Notes: generated by a model from the letters alone, not told the origin. A stretch of 64,000 bases of DNA from Neobacillus sp. CF12 (GCF_030348765.1 NZ_JAUCEU010000007.1:310001-374000), one strand, 5' to 3'. Positions 44,547 through 54,148 are shown, counted from the first letter of the stretch. Translations and numbers: made by a program.

Positions 44547-45539
44547 TTGAAAAAGAAACGATTTTATCTATCAATGGTCTTTCTCTTAACACTTTCTATG
44601 ATTCTTGCTGCTTGTGGTAACCAAGAGGATGGCGGCGAAAAGCCTGCTAATGAAGAGGAAGAAAAGCCAAAGTTCATAAGTATTCTAACAGGTGGGACTG
44701 GCGGAACTTACTATCCGTTAGGCGGCTCCTTTGCAGAAATCATTAAAGATGCAACCGGGATAGATACGAATGCTGAAACAAGCGGTGCTTCTGCTGAGAA
44801 TATGACCACCCTTAAGAATGGTGATGCTGAAATTGCCTTTTCCCAAACCGATATTGCTTCCTATGCTGTCGACGGAAAATTAATGTTTGAAAACAATAAA
44901 GTTGAAAATGTACAGGCGATCGCGACATTATATCCAGAAACCATTCAAATTGTAACAACAAAGGATTCAGGTATTACATCCGTTGAGGATTTAAAAGGAA
45001 AAAAGGTTTCCGTGGGAGCACCTGGCTCAGGTACTGTTGCCAATGCCGAGCAAATTCTTGAAGTACATGGCATGACTTTTGATGATATTAATAAACAAGA
45101 TTTATCCTTCGACGAATCTACGCAAGGGATTCAAGATGGTACGATTGATGCGGCTTTTGTAACAGCAGGAACACCGACCGGTGCAGTTGAAAGCCTGGGT
45201 GCAACGGAGGATGTCGTGATTGTTCCGATTGAACAAGACAAAATTGACAGCCTCATTGAAAAGTATCCATTTTATGTAAAGGAAGAGATACCTTCAGGCA
45301 CATATGGAATGGAGTCTGCTGTTACAACAGTCGCTGTTCAAGCGATGCTAGTGGCAAGCAGTGATCTTTCAGAGAATGTTGTTTATGATATTACCAAAGC
45401 AATTTTTGAAAATCTTGATAAAGTAACACATGCTAAAGGGAAATTAATTAAGGTAGAAAATGCATTGAATGGTGTAGGAATTGATGTACATCCAGGAGCC
45501 CAAAAATATTTTGATGAAAAAGGTGTTACAGCAAAGTAA
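44547..45539 (+). CDS. TAXI-family TRAP transporter solute-binding lipoprotein
   Basis: 330 residues. The signal peptide ends with a lipobox ILAACG. 'SILTGGTGGTYYPLGGSFAEII', 'AETSGASAENMTTLKNGDAEIAFSQTDIASYA' and 'KVSVGAPGSGTVANAEQILEVHGM' are TAXI (TRAP-associated extracytoplasmic immunogenic) family features. It captures a small carboxylate, often glutamate or a C4 acid, for the permease two genes downstream. The TTG start is 8 bases after GGGGG. Confidence 0.9.
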   Translation: MKKKRFYLSMVFLLTLSMILAACGNQEDGGEKPANEEEEKPKFISILTGGTGGTYYPLGGSFAEIIKDATGIDTNAETSGASAENMTTLKNGDAEIAFSQTDIASYAVDGKLMFENNKVENVQAIATLYPETIQIVTTKDSGITSVEDLKGKKVSVGAPGSGTVANAEQILEVHGMTFDDINKQDLSFDESTQGIQDGTIDAAFVTAGTPTGAVESLGATEDVVIVPIEQDKIDSLIEKYPFYVKEEIPSGTYGMESAVTTVAVQAMLVASSDLSENVVYDITKAIFENLDKVTHAKGKLIKVENALNGVGIDVHPGAQKYFDEKGVTAK

Positions 45540-45612
45540 AAGATACACTTTCATTTTAATTCCTGGCCGGCTGAGAATAGCCGGCCACCTTTTCCATTGA
45601 ATAGGAGGGGCA

Positions 45613-46131
45613 ATGAGTAATTTTCAAAGATTACTATATCTATCAATCTTCCTTATAATTATCATCCTTTTTGCAGTCATACCACAACATCAAGCCATTG
45701 TTTTCCAACCAAATAATACGAAAGCAACCCTTGCCTATATTCCAATTAAAGATGTAACGACCTTTCAAATTAGATATACCCATTCGATTCATTTATCGGA
45801 TGTTGTAGAAAGCTATAAAATTACTCCCGATCAAAAACTTCAACAAGTTGAACTGATGTATGAGGATTTTGCTATTGGCATGCCCTCCAATGCTGAAGCG
45901 GGAGAAACGTTTGAACAGATAAATGGAAGCTACTATATCAAAAATATGAAACGGATTTTTCCTTTCTTTCATTTACGAATCGGACAGGTTATTGCCAATC
46001 ATAAAGTGATCTTTAACAATAAGGAATATCCATTATCCCAGAGTATTGCACCTGGAAGTTCTGTAAAAGTGGAAATTCGTAAATTGAACTACTTTGAGCT
46101 ATGGAAAGGAGTGAATATCCTTGAGTCATAA
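45613..46131 (+). CDS. DUF1850 protein of a TAXI-TRAP operon
   Basis: 172 residues with one N-terminal membrane segment (about 7-24) and a small extracellular beta domain. 'FQIRYTHSIHLSDVVESYKI' and 'GMPSNAEAGETF' are the DUF1850 core. The family nearly always sits between TAXI and the fused TRAP permease, as here, and probably helps the transporter. Its 3' end overlaps the permease start by eleven bases. AGGAGGGG precedes the ATG. Confidence 0.82.
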   Translation: MSNFQRLLYLSIFLIIIILFAVIPQHQAIVFQPNNTKATLAYIPIKDVTTFQIRYTHSIHLSDVVESYKITPDQKLQQVELMYEDFAIGMPSNAEAGETFEQINGSYYIKNMKRIFPFFHLRIGQVIANHKVIFNNKEYPLSQSIAPGSSVKVEIRKLNYFELWKGVNILES

Positions 46132-48073
46132 TGAACAAGCTCTTTCAGAAGCAAAGCAACAGGAACTTTTAGAGAAATATGACCCTGAAGCAGGTACCCG
46201 GAAGTTACAAGGAATTGCTCGTTGGATTGCATTCGCAGGGTTGTTAGCATTCTCGTTATTTCATGTCTATACAGGTATTTTCGGAATGTTAACCGCACAG
46301 CTTCAACGAACTATTCATTTAGGCTTTGCACTTGCACTTATATTATTATTATTCCCCGCGCGAAAGAAGAATAGGGGAAAGGAGTATAAGGTGGCTTGGT
46401 ATGATATCATCCTAGCAATTATCTCTGTCATTGTTGGTGCTTATTGGCCAGTGATGATTGATGATTTGGTCTTAAGGACTGGAAATATGACACAAGTTGA
46501 TTTTTTTGTTGGGCTTGCCGCCATACTACTTGTATTAGAGGCAACTCGCAGGACGGTTGGTCTGCCGATTACGATTATTGCGATTATTTTTATGGGATAT
46601 GCGGTATTTGGACCATATATGCCGAGTGTGATCGCCCATCGAGGACTTGAATTGGATCGTTTAGTGCAGACGATGTTTTATACAACAGAAGGTATTCTTG
46701 GTACACCGCTAGGCGTATCTTCCACGTTTATCTTTCTCTTCTTATTATTTGGTTCCTTTTTGATCAAAACAGGAGTTGGGGAGTATTTTAACGACCTGTC
46801 TATTGCCATTGCCGGAAGGAGTGTCGGCGGTCCTGCGAAGGTTGCTGTTTTTTCGAGCGCTTTGCAAGGAACGATCAGCGGGAGTTCGGTAGCAAACGTA
46901 GTTACATCTGGTGCCTTTACAATACCAATGATGAAAAACCTCGGTTATAAAAAGGAGTTTGCGGGAGCCGTTGAAGCGTCTTCTTCTACAGGTGGCCAGT
47001 TGATGCCACCGGTTATGGGAGCTGCCGCTTTTTTAATGGTAGAGTTTATCGGTGGAATCAGTTACTGGGAAATTGCAAAGGCAGCTGCAATCCCTGCGGT
47101 ACTTTATTTTGCAGGTATTTGGATCATGACTCATTTTGAAGCAAAGCGAATCGGTCTTCGTGGGTTAACAAAGGAAGAAATGCCAAACAGGAAAGAAGTT
47201 CTTGGGAAGCTCTATTTATTACTTCCTATCATTGCGATTGTTCTTTTGTTAAGTTCAGGGATGAGTGTCATTCGTGCTGCACTTTGGTCGATTGTCATAA
47301 CAGTTGTGGTAAGTGCCTTTAAGAAAAATACGAGAATCGGATTTAAAGGAATCATCGATGCATTGGTGGATGGGGCGAGGTCAGCATTAGGTGTTGCTGC
47401 GGCATGTGCAGCTGCAGGCATCATTGTTGGAGTGGTAACGAAAACAGGACTAGGCTTGAAAATGGCGAATGGGCTGCTGGACTTTGCAGGAGGGGCATTA
47501 TTACCAACCTTGTTTTTAACCATGATTGCTTCCTTGATATTAGGTATGGGTTCTCCAACAACTGCTAATTATGTAATCACTTCAACAATTGCAGCACCAG
47601 CGATCATTTTATTAGGAGTTCCAGATTTATCAGCACACTTGTTTGTGTTCTATTTTGGAATTGTTGCGGATATTACGCCTCCAGTGGCGCTTGCAGCATT
47701 TGCCGGTGCGGCAATTTCTGGTGGAGAACCATTTCGAACGGGCGTGGAATCAACGAAACTTGCCATTTCCGCTTTTATCATTCCCTACATGTTTGTTTTT
47801 TCGCCTGAATTGCTGATGATTGATACAACATGGACGTATTTGATATGGGTAGTGTTTACCGCTTTAACGGGTATGATTGCAATAAGCGCAGGGGTTATTG
47901 GTTTTTGGGTGCGAAAATTGAACTGGATTGAACGGATCGTGTCCCTTGGTGCAGGGTTATGCTTAATCTATCCAGACAAAATCTCTGATATCATCGGGTT
48001 GATTTTGTTTGCTGTCTTACTTGCTTTGCAATATTTCTATAACCGGGATAAAGTTCCTAAACTACAAAATTAA
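46121..48073 (+). CDS. Fused TRAP transporter permease (DctQM type)
   Basis: 650 residues with about 16 or more helices. The N-terminal part supplies the small DctQ-like membrane subunit; the DctM part has 'SALQGTISGSSVANVVTSGAFTIPMMKNLGYKKEFAGAVEASSSTGGQLMPPVMGAAAFLM' and 'ASLILGMGSPTTANYVITSTIAAPAI'. Such fusions pair with TAXI proteins and use a sodium or proton gradient. The TTG start follows GGAGTG inside the DUF1850 gene, so the two are coupled. Confidence 0.9.
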   Translation: MSHNEQALSEAKQQELLEKYDPEAGTRKLQGIARWIAFAGLLAFSLFHVYTGIFGMLTAQLQRTIHLGFALALILLLFPARKKNRGKEYKVAWYDIILAIISVIVGAYWPVMIDDLVLRTGNMTQVDFFVGLAAILLVLEATRRTVGLPITIIAIIFMGYAVFGPYMPSVIAHRGLELDRLVQTMFYTTEGILGTPLGVSSTFIFLFLLFGSFLIKTGVGEYFNDLSIAIAGRSVGGPAKVAVFSSALQGTISGSSVANVVTSGAFTIPMMKNLGYKKEFAGAVEASSSTGGQLMPPVMGAAAFLMVEFIGGISYWEIAKAAAIPAVLYFAGIWIMTHFEAKRIGLRGLTKEEMPNRKEVLGKLYLLLPIIAIVLLLSSGMSVIRAALWSIVITVVVSAFKKNTRIGFKGIIDALVDGARSALGVAAACAAAGIIVGVVTKTGLGLKMANGLLDFAGGALLPTLFLTMIASLILGMGSPTTANYVITSTIAAPAIILLGVPDLSAHLFVFYFGIVADITPPVALAAFAGAAISGGEPFRTGVESTKLAISAFIIPYMFVFSPELLMIDTTWTYLIWVVFTALTGMIAISAGVIGFWVRKLNWIERIVSLGAGLCLIYPDKISDIIGLILFAVLLALQYFYNRDKVPKLQN

Positions 48074-48081
48074 ATAAATAG

Positions 48082-48122
48082 AAAAAACTCGGAACCCAAA
48101 ATGTTGGGGTACGAGTTTTTTC
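48082..48122 (+). terminator. Terminator of the TAXI-TRAP operon
   Basis: AAAAACTCG and ACCC pair with GGGT and CGAGTTTTT, with a T run. Confidence 0.85.
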
Positions 48123-48264
48123 TATTTATTTTACAAAGGAGTAGAAATTTGTCAAAAAGTGTGATTAATATTTATTGAATTATAAGATTTCGTAGTTTAC
48201 GATAGATTTTATGATTGAATTGGAGCAGAATAAAGAGAATAGATCAACAGGGGGATATATACGA

Positions 48265-49770
48265 ATGGAACAATCCATTGATAAACCAGGCAAGCCGCCA
48301 TATGGCATTCTTGCTGTTTTAATGATCGGTGCCTTTATTGCTTTTTTAAATAATACTTTATTAAATGTTGCGTTACCTTCAATTATGAAGGATTTAGATG
48401 TAAATACAGCAACGGTTCAGTGGCTGACCACCGGTTTTATGCTGGTCAATGGAATTTTGATTCCTTCTACTGCCTACCTTATTCAAAAATATACTGTCAG
48501 GCGGCTGTTCTTAGTTGCAATGGGGCTGTTTACTGCTGGTACGATTATTGCCGGTATTGCTCATGCATTTCCTATCCTGCTAACAGCACGAATGGTACAA
48601 GCTTCTGGTTCTGCTATTATGATGCCATTGTTGATGAATGTTATGTTAGTCAGTTTTCCGATTGAAAAAAGAGGAACGGCGATGGGGGTTTTCGGATTAA
48701 TCCTCATGTTCGCACCTGCTATTGGTCCTACTTTATCTGGTTGGATTATTGAACATTATGATTGGAGAATGTTGTTCCATTTTGTTACACCGATTGCAGG
48801 TGTCATATTATTAATTGGCTTTTTGAAGCTAAAAGATAAAAAGGAGAAAGTGGATCTCACCCTTGATGTTTTTTCTCTTCTGTTGTCAAGTGTCGGCTTT
48901 GGTGGCCTGCTCTATGGATTTAGTTCTGCTGGTAATAAAGGCTGGGACAGCCCGCAAGTTTATTTAACCATCATCATTGGAATTGTTTCGTTGGTGATAT
49001 TTATTTTACGCCAATTAAAACAAGAGAAGCCTTTGCTAAATTTCAGGATTTTTAAATACAATATGTTTGCTTTATCTTCTGCTATTTCGATGGTCGTAAA
49101 CATGGCGATGTTTTCGGGGATGCTGCTTTTGCCAATTTATGTTCAGACCCTCCGAGGGATTTCTCCGTTGGATGCAGGTTTAATGATGTTGCCAGGAGCC
49201 GTCGTGAATGCTTTTATGTCACCTGTAACGGGTAGATTGTTTGATAAGTTTGGCGGTCGGAAATTGGCTGTAACTGGTTTACTCATCACCACCGTAACAA
49301 CATATTATTTTAGCAAACTGACGTTTGAAACGACCTATATGTATATGGTTATTTTACATGCTATCCGGATGTTTGGAATGTCGATGGTATTTATGCCTGT
49401 ATCTACAAATGGGTTAAATCAGTTACCACCGCGTTTTTACCCTCATGGGACTGCAATGAACAATACATTACAACAGGTTTCAGCGGCAATCGGTACGGCA
49501 TTTTTAATCACCGTAATGTCGACTCGTTCCGAATCCTACGGAACAGAATTGTCTGCATCGGCAATGCAAAATAATATGTCTGAGCAGCAAATTGCGATGA
49601 ATGCAATGTTAGAAGGTATTAACTATTCCTTTTTCGTAGCAACGTTAATCTCTGCAGTTGCACTCGTTCTGTCATTCTTTATTAAAAGAGCCAAGCCTGC
49701 AGAAGATAAACGAGAAGAAAATCAATCCAAAACGAATGATCAATTATTGAAAAAGTTAGCTAAAAGTTAA
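48265..49770 (+). CDS. DHA2-family MFS drug exporter (EmrB/LmrB type)
   Basis: About 501 residues from an ATG at 48265 (AGGGGGA 9 bases upstream; an in-frame ATG at 48211 has no ribosome site). Fourteen predicted helices. 'FLNNTLLNVALPSIMKDL', 'QWLTTGFMLVNGILIPSTAYL' and 'GRMVQASGSAIMMPLLMNVM'-like motif C, 'GTAMGVFGLILMFAPAIGPTLSGWI' identify the 14-TMS EmrB/QacA group. The substrate is unknown; LmrB of B. subtilis exports lincosamides. No TetR regulator is adjacent. Confidence 0.82.
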   Translation: MEQSIDKPGKPPYGILAVLMIGAFIAFLNNTLLNVALPSIMKDLDVNTATVQWLTTGFMLVNGILIPSTAYLIQKYTVRRLFLVAMGLFTAGTIIAGIAHAFPILLTARMVQASGSAIMMPLLMNVMLVSFPIEKRGTAMGVFGLILMFAPAIGPTLSGWIIEHYDWRMLFHFVTPIAGVILLIGFLKLKDKKEKVDLTLDVFSLLLSSVGFGGLLYGFSSAGNKGWDSPQVYLTIIIGIVSLVIFILRQLKQEKPLLNFRIFKYNMFALSSAISMVVNMAMFSGMLLLPIYVQTLRGISPLDAGLMMLPGAVVNAFMSPVTGRLFDKFGGRKLAVTGLLITTVTTYYFSKLTFETTYMYMVILHAIRMFGMSMVFMPVSTNGLNQLPPRFYPHGTAMNNTLQQVSAAIGTAFLITVMSTRSESYGTELSASAMQNNMSEQQIAMNAMLEGINYSFFVATLISAVALVLSFFIKRAKPAEDKREENQSKTNDQLLKKLAKS

Positions 49771-49782
49771 TTACTCTTTTAA

Positions 49783-49817
49783 AAGAAATCGATTCTCGAC
49801 TATCGATTTCTTTTTTT
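49783..49817 (+). terminator. Terminator after the DHA2 exporter gene
   Basis: AAGAAATCGAT pairs with ATCGATTTCTT, then six or more T. Confidence 0.88.
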
Positions 49818-49968
49818 AATTTTTGGGGTAATTAAAGTTGTCTATTCTTATGTCCTATTTTTAAGAAATGAGAATATATTTTACTACGGTTAAGAAAATT
49901 GTGGTTTAGAAGGGAGTGAGAAATTAGAAAACTCAACTAGTAGGAATGAAAAAAATTTTCTCTCAGGA

Positions 49969-49982
49969 TGAAAGCGATTACA
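49969..49982 (+). promoter_or_regulatory. cre site (CcpA box) before the chb operon
   Basis: TGAAAGCGATTACA fits the cre consensus TGWNANCGNTNWCA at every position. It ends 22 bases before the chbB start, so CcpA bound here would block transcription when glucose is present. Confidence 0.75.
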
Positions 49983-50004
49983 TTTTAAGATTGGAGGGTA
50001 TTTT

Positions 50005-50310
50005 TTGAATATTTTACTATGCTGTGCAGCAGGAATGTCTACTAGTTTATTGGTATCAAAAATGGAAGCTGCTGCAAAAGCAGAAGGAATTGATGCAAGG
50101 ATATGGGCGGTTAGTGCAAACGAAGTGAATAGCCACCTCGATGATGCGGATGTATTACTGGTCGGCCCGCAGGTACGCTATTTGCTGCCTCAATTAAAGA
50201 AAAAGGGAATAGAGAAAGGGATTCCAGTGGATGCCATTAACCCTGTTCATTACGGAATGTGCAATGGTACGGAGGTATTAAAATTTGCGAGGAATTTAAT
50301 AGGTTCATAA
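50005..50310 (+). CDS. chbB: PTS chitobiose/cellobiose-specific IIB component
   Basis: 101 residues. '[17 protein letters not shown]' at the N-terminus holds the phosphorylated Cys7 of the lactose/cellobiose IIB family. It passes phosphate from IIA to the incoming disaccharide at IIC. The TTG start is 6 bases after GGAGGG. It heads a five-gene operon whose order (B-C-A-F-G) matches E. coli chb without chbR. That order and the deacetylase at the end favour diacetylchitobiose over cellobiose. Confidence 0.88.
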   Translation: MNILLCCAAGMSTSLLVSKMEAAAKAEGIDARIWAVSANEVNSHLDDADVLLVGPQVRYLLPQLKKKGIEKGIPVDAINPVHYGMCNGTEVLKFARNLIGS

Positions 50311-50331
50311 TTTCACAAGGGGTGAAGAGAT

Positions 50332-51648
50332 ATGGCCAAATTTACTCAAATTTTAGAAGAAAAGTTTATGCCGATTGCAGGAAAAGTTGCCGGTCAGAAA
50401 CATTTACAAGCATTGCGTGATGGAATTATCTTAACGATGCCGCTTATTATCATTGGATCTGTTTTCTTAATTATCGGATTCTTACCGTTTGAAGGGTATC
50501 CGGAATTTATGGCAAGTATCTTTGGGGATGCTTGGTTAACCAAACTTCTTTATCCTGTTACCGCAACCTTTGACATCATGGCACTCATTGCCGGGTTTGG
50601 TATTGCCTACCGATTAGCAGAGCATTACAAAGTGGATGCTTTAAATGCAGGTGCTATTTCCGTTGCTGCTTTTATTCTTGCCACACCATATTTTTCAATG
50701 TTTACACCAGAAGGTGCTAGTGAAGCCATCCAAGTTGGCGGGGTACTGCCTATCGCATTATTGGGAAGCAGAGGGTTGTTTGTTGCGATGATCCTTGCGA
50801 TGGTTTCAACTGAAATTTATCGATTTATTATTCAAAAAAACATTGTGATTAAAATGCCTGACGGAGTCCCGCCAAGTGTTAGTAAATCTTTTATTGCTTT
50901 ATTTCCTGCATTCATTGTTATTTTAATTGTTTGGTTAATTCGTTTATTCATCGAAACTACCGACTTTGAAACCTTACACAACGTGGTTGGACAGTTGTTA
51001 CAGGAACCCTTAGGTGCACTTGGAGGGTCATTAATTGGGGCATTAATCGCCGTTTTCTTTGTTCAGTTATTATGGTCAACAGGCTTACATGGTGCGAGCA
51101 TTGTTGGTGGTGTTATGGGACCAATCTGGCTGGCCGCGACTGACGCAAACAGAGTAGCACTAACGGCTGGTGATGAACTGCCAAATGTTGTTACGCAGCA
51201 ATTTTTTGATATTTTCATTTATATGGGTGGCTCTGGTGCCACGTTTACATTTGCGTTAATGATGCTGTTTATGGCTAGGAGTCAGCACTCAAAGACGTTG
51301 GGCAGATTAGCGATTGGACCGGGAATATTCAATATCAATGAACCGATCACTTTTGGGGCGCCAATCGTCGCCAATCCATTGCTTATCGTTCCATTTATTT
51401 TAGCACCACTTGCTTTAACGATTACCACTTATATTGGCATGAGCACGGGATTTGCACCTAAGACAGCAGGGGTTGCGGTTCCTTGGACGACTCCTCCCAT
51501 TATCGGCGGTTACCTTGCTACGGGTGGAAATATCAGAGGGGCGTTAATGCAATTGATTAACTTAGCCGTTTCCTTTGCCATCTACTATCCTTTCTTTAGG
51601 CTATGGGATAAACAAAACTACCTAGTCGAACAAGGGGCTAAAAAATAA
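50332..51648 (+). CDS. chbC: PTS chitobiose/cellobiose-specific IIC component
   Basis: 438 residues, about ten helices. 'RDGIILTMPLIIIGSVFLIIGFLP', 'LLWSTGLHGASIVGGVMGPIWLA', 'AIGPGIFNINEPITFGAPIVANPLLIVPF' (the sugar-site loop with the conserved NEP) and 'VPWTTPPIIGGYLATGG' are typical of the lactose/cellobiose IIC family. It is the membrane channel for the disaccharide. AAGGGGTGAAGAG precedes the ATG. Confidence 0.92.
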   Translation: MAKFTQILEEKFMPIAGKVAGQKHLQALRDGIILTMPLIIIGSVFLIIGFLPFEGYPEFMASIFGDAWLTKLLYPVTATFDIMALIAGFGIAYRLAEHYKVDALNAGAISVAAFILATPYFSMFTPEGASEAIQVGGVLPIALLGSRGLFVAMILAMVSTEIYRFIIQKNIVIKMPDGVPPSVSKSFIALFPAFIVILIVWLIRLFIETTDFETLHNVVGQLLQEPLGALGGSLIGALIAVFFVQLLWSTGLHGASIVGGVMGPIWLAATDANRVALTAGDELPNVVTQQFFDIFIYMGGSGATFTFALMMLFMARSQHSKTLGRLAIGPGIFNINEPITFGAPIVANPLLIVPFILAPLALTITTYIGMSTGFAPKTAGVAVPWTTPPIIGGYLATGGNIRGALMQLINLAVSFAIYYPFFRLWDKQNYLVEQGAKK

Positions 51649-51659
51649 AAGAATAAGAG

Positions 51660-51683
51660 AGAGCTTGCCGGTAGGCAAGCTCT
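51660..51683 (+). other. Hairpin between chbC and chbA
   Basis: Perfect ten-base arms AGAGCTTGCC / GGCAAGCTCT with a GGTA loop and no T run. Likely an mRNA stabiliser or a partial terminator that makes the first two genes more abundant than the rest. Confidence 0.65.
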
Positions 51684-51710
51684 TGGTATTGTTATTTTGG
51701 AGGGGGAGCC

Positions 51711-52028
51711 ATGAATAAAGAAGAATTATATAACCTGTCTTTTCAACTCATTTTACACAGTGGAAATGCCCGTAGTCTCGCGATGGAAGCCATTTTTGCC
51801 TCGAAAGAAAAAAATTTTTCGGAAGCCTTTGAAAAGCTTACGGAAGCTGACAGTGAAATAAGTGCTGCCCACCGATTTCAAACGCAATTGATTCATGCTG
51901 AAGCAGGTGGAGAATCTTTTGAGATACCGATTATTCTTATTCACGCACAAGATCATTTAATGACTGCCATGACGTTGAAGGATTTAGCAAGAGAGATGGT
52001 TGAAATTCGCCAAGAAATGAATCAGTAA
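51711..52028 (+). CDS. chbA: PTS chitobiose/cellobiose-specific IIA component
   Basis: 105 residues, all helical. 'IILIHAQDHLMTAMTL' holds the phosphorylated His78 and the metal-binding Asp81 at the same positions as in IIA-Lac. It takes phosphate from HPr and hands it to IIB. TTGGAGGGGGAGCC precedes the ATG. It lies after the hairpin in the operon. Confidence 0.9.
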   Translation: MNKEELYNLSFQLILHSGNARSLAMEAIFASKEKNFSEAFEKLTEADSEISAAHRFQTQLIHAEAGGESFEIPIILIHAQDHLMTAMTLKDLAREMVEIRQEMNQ

Positions 52029-52049
52029 TTTTGAGGAGGAGCACCTTTA

Positions 52050-53369
52050 GTGAATAATTCAATAAAAATTGTCACAATTGGCGGCGGTTCAAGTTATACG
52101 CCTGAACTTGTCGAAGGGTTTATAAAACGCTATCATGAACTTCCTTTAAGAGAGCTTTGGCTAGTAGATGTTGAGGAAGGAAAGGAAAAGTTAGAAATAG
52201 TCGGAAATTTAGCAAAGCGGATGTTTCAAAAGGCGGGGCTGCCTGTTGAAGTTCATTTAACACTCGACCGGCGCAAAGCGCTAATTGGTGCGGACTTTGT
52301 GACAACACAATTCCGTGTTGGTTTACTTGACGCCCGGGCAAAAGATGAACGGATCCCGTTAAAATATGGTGTTCTCGGCCAAGAAACCAATGGTCCTGGT
52401 GGGTTATTCAAGGGATTAAGGACCATTCCGGTTATTTTAGATATTGTTAAAGACATTAAGGAACTTTGCCCAGATGCCTGGCTGGTAAACTTTACGAATC
52501 CTGCTGGAATGGTAACGGAAGCTGTTCTAAGATATTCTGACCATCGTAAAGTAGTGGGATTATGTAATGTCCCTATTGGGATGGAAATGGGAATAGCAAA
52601 ACTTTTAAAGGTAGAACATTCACGCGTGCGGATTGATTTTGCCGGTTTAAATCACATGGTATACGGTTTAGATGTTTACGTAGATGGCGTTAGTGTGAAA
52701 AAGGAAGTAATAGATTTTTTAACAAATCCTGAGAATTCTAGTTTTGTTAAAAACATTCAAGGTCAAGGGTGGGAGCCTGCGTTCATTCAGGCATTAGGTG
52801 TACTTCCTTGTCCATACCACAACTATTATTATAAAACCCGCGAAATGGTTGAGAAGGACATTAAAAATGCGGAAACAGTCGGTACACGTGCTGAAGTGGT
52901 AAAAAAATTAGAAGATGACCTTTTTGAACTTTATAAGGATCCCGATCTTTCAATTAAGCCGCCACAACTTGAAAAACGAGGAGGAGCCTATTACAGCGAT
53001 GCGGCTGTACGTTTAATTTCATCCATCTACAACGATAAATGTGACATTCAACCAGTAAACACAATCAATAATGGCTCGATTGCCAGTATTCCTGACGAAA
53101 GTGCTGTGGAAGTAAGCTGTATTATCACAAAAGAGGGACCGAAACCTCTGGTTATGGGTGATCTTCCCGTGCCTGTCCGCGGTCTAGTCCAACAAATAAA
53201 GTCATTCGAACGGATTGCTTGTGAAGCGGCAGTGAAAGGCGATTATAATCTAGCGGTACTTGCCTTAACGATTAATCCACTAGTGGCGTCAGATACCATT
53301 GCAAAGACGATCGTCGATGAAATGTTAGAAGCACATAAGAAGTATTTGCCTCAATTCTTTGAAAATTAA
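52050..53369 (+). CDS. chbF: Glycoside hydrolase family 4 (6-phospho-beta-glucosidase/ChbF type)
   Basis: 439 residues. NAD motif 'IVTIGGGSSYTPEL', then 'GQETNGPGGLFKGLRTIPVI', metal ligands Cys172 (C-N-V-P) and His202 ('GLNHMVYG'), and 'FTNPAGMVTEAV'. GH4 enzymes cleave phosphorylated disaccharides by a redox mechanism with NAD and Mn. In chb operons ChbF cleaves mono-deacetylated chitobiose-6-phosphate; the neighbouring deacetylase supports that here. LicH for cellobiose-6-phosphate is a close alternative. GTG start after GAGGAG. Confidence 0.85.
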   Translation: MNNSIKIVTIGGGSSYTPELVEGFIKRYHELPLRELWLVDVEEGKEKLEIVGNLAKRMFQKAGLPVEVHLTLDRRKALIGADFVTTQFRVGLLDARAKDERIPLKYGVLGQETNGPGGLFKGLRTIPVILDIVKDIKELCPDAWLVNFTNPAGMVTEAVLRYSDHRKVVGLCNVPIGMEMGIAKLLKVEHSRVRIDFAGLNHMVYGLDVYVDGVSVKKEVIDFLTNPENSSFVKNIQGQGWEPAFIQALGVLPCPYHNYYYKTREMVEKDIKNAETVGTRAEVVKKLEDDLFELYKDPDLSIKPPQLEKRGGAYYSDAAVRLISSIYNDKCDIQPVNTINNGSIASIPDESAVEVSCIITKEGPKPLVMGDLPVPVRGLVQQIKSFERIACEAAVKGDYNLAVLALTINPLVASDTIAKTIVDEMLEAHKKYLPQFFEN

Positions 53370-53387
53370 GCAGGGAGGGGGACATGA

Positions 53388-54095
53388 TTGATTAAGCTTA
53401 TTGTGAATGCAGATGATTTTGGATATTCAAGGGGCATTAATTATGGAATTATCGATGCTCATAAATATGGAATCGTTAATTCCGCTACGATGATGATGAA
53501 TATGCCAGGTGTTAGCCATGCTGTGGAGATGGCTAAAGAAAACCTAACGCTGCAACTTGGAATTCACCTTGTCCTTACATGTGGTAGACCATTACTATCG
53601 GACGTTCCATCTTTAATGGATGTAGAGGGAAATTTTAAAAAAATGAATGATATCATTAGAAATCATAATCTTTCCCTAATGGAACTGGAAAGGGAATGGA
53701 CAGCACAAATTGATCGGTTTTTTGACTTTGGACTTACTGCTACTCATTTTGACAGTCATCATCATGTCCACAGTATACCTGAATTTTTACCGGTGATTCA
53801 AAGATTGTCAAAAAAGTACAATTTACCTGTAAGGCGAATATCAGAACAGCCTGTTGAAGGGGTGCCTTCGTTTACGGACCGCTTTTTTCATGATTTTTAT
53901 GGAGAGGGTGTATCGGACGATTATTTTGTTGAATTATCTAAGCATGATGTAGACAATCAAACCATCGAAGTAATGTGCCATCCTGGTTACCTAGATTTTG
54001 AAGTATTAAATGGCTCGTCATATACAGCCGACAGAGTAAAAGAGACCAATATCCTAACCTCTGTTACCTTGCCAGATAATATTATATTATTATAA
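53388..54095 (+). CDS. chbG: Chitooligosaccharide deacetylase ChbG (YdjC family)
   Basis: 235 residues. 'LIVNADDFGYSRGINYGIIDAH' (metal and catalytic Asp), 'QLGIHLVLTCGRPLL', 'ATHFDSHHHVHSIPEFLPVI' (zinc His residues) and 'EVMCHPGYLD' are the YdjC/ChbG core. It removes one acetyl group from diacetylchitobiose-6-phosphate so ChbF can act. A TTG start at 53388 follows GGAGGGGG by 6 bases; the nearby ATG opens only a three-codon frame. Last gene of the operon. Confidence 0.88.
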   Translation: MIKLIVNADDFGYSRGINYGIIDAHKYGIVNSATMMMNMPGVSHAVEMAKENLTLQLGIHLVLTCGRPLLSDVPSLMDVEGNFKKMNDIIRNHNLSLMELEREWTAQIDRFFDFGLTATHFDSHHHVHSIPEFLPVIQRLSKKYNLPVRRISEQPVEGVPSFTDRFFHDFYGEGVSDDYFVELSKHDVDNQTIEVMCHPGYLDFEVLNGSSYTADRVKETNILTSVTLPDNIILL

Positions 54096-54102
54096 AGTTT
54101 GA

Positions 54103-54124
54103 ACAGCCATCGTTTGATGGCTGT
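54103..54124 (+). terminator. Terminator of the chb operon
   Basis: ACAGCCATC pairs with GATGGCTGT around GTTT, then TTGCTATT. Confidence 0.8.
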
Positions 54125-54148
54125 TTGCTATTATTCCTGTTTTAATTA

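Noticed and set aside
48211..48264. Upstream extension or leader peptide of the DHA2 exporter
   Set aside because: The in-frame ATG at 48211 lacks a ribosome site and the extra 18 residues do not look like the family; no attenuator hairpin is present there.
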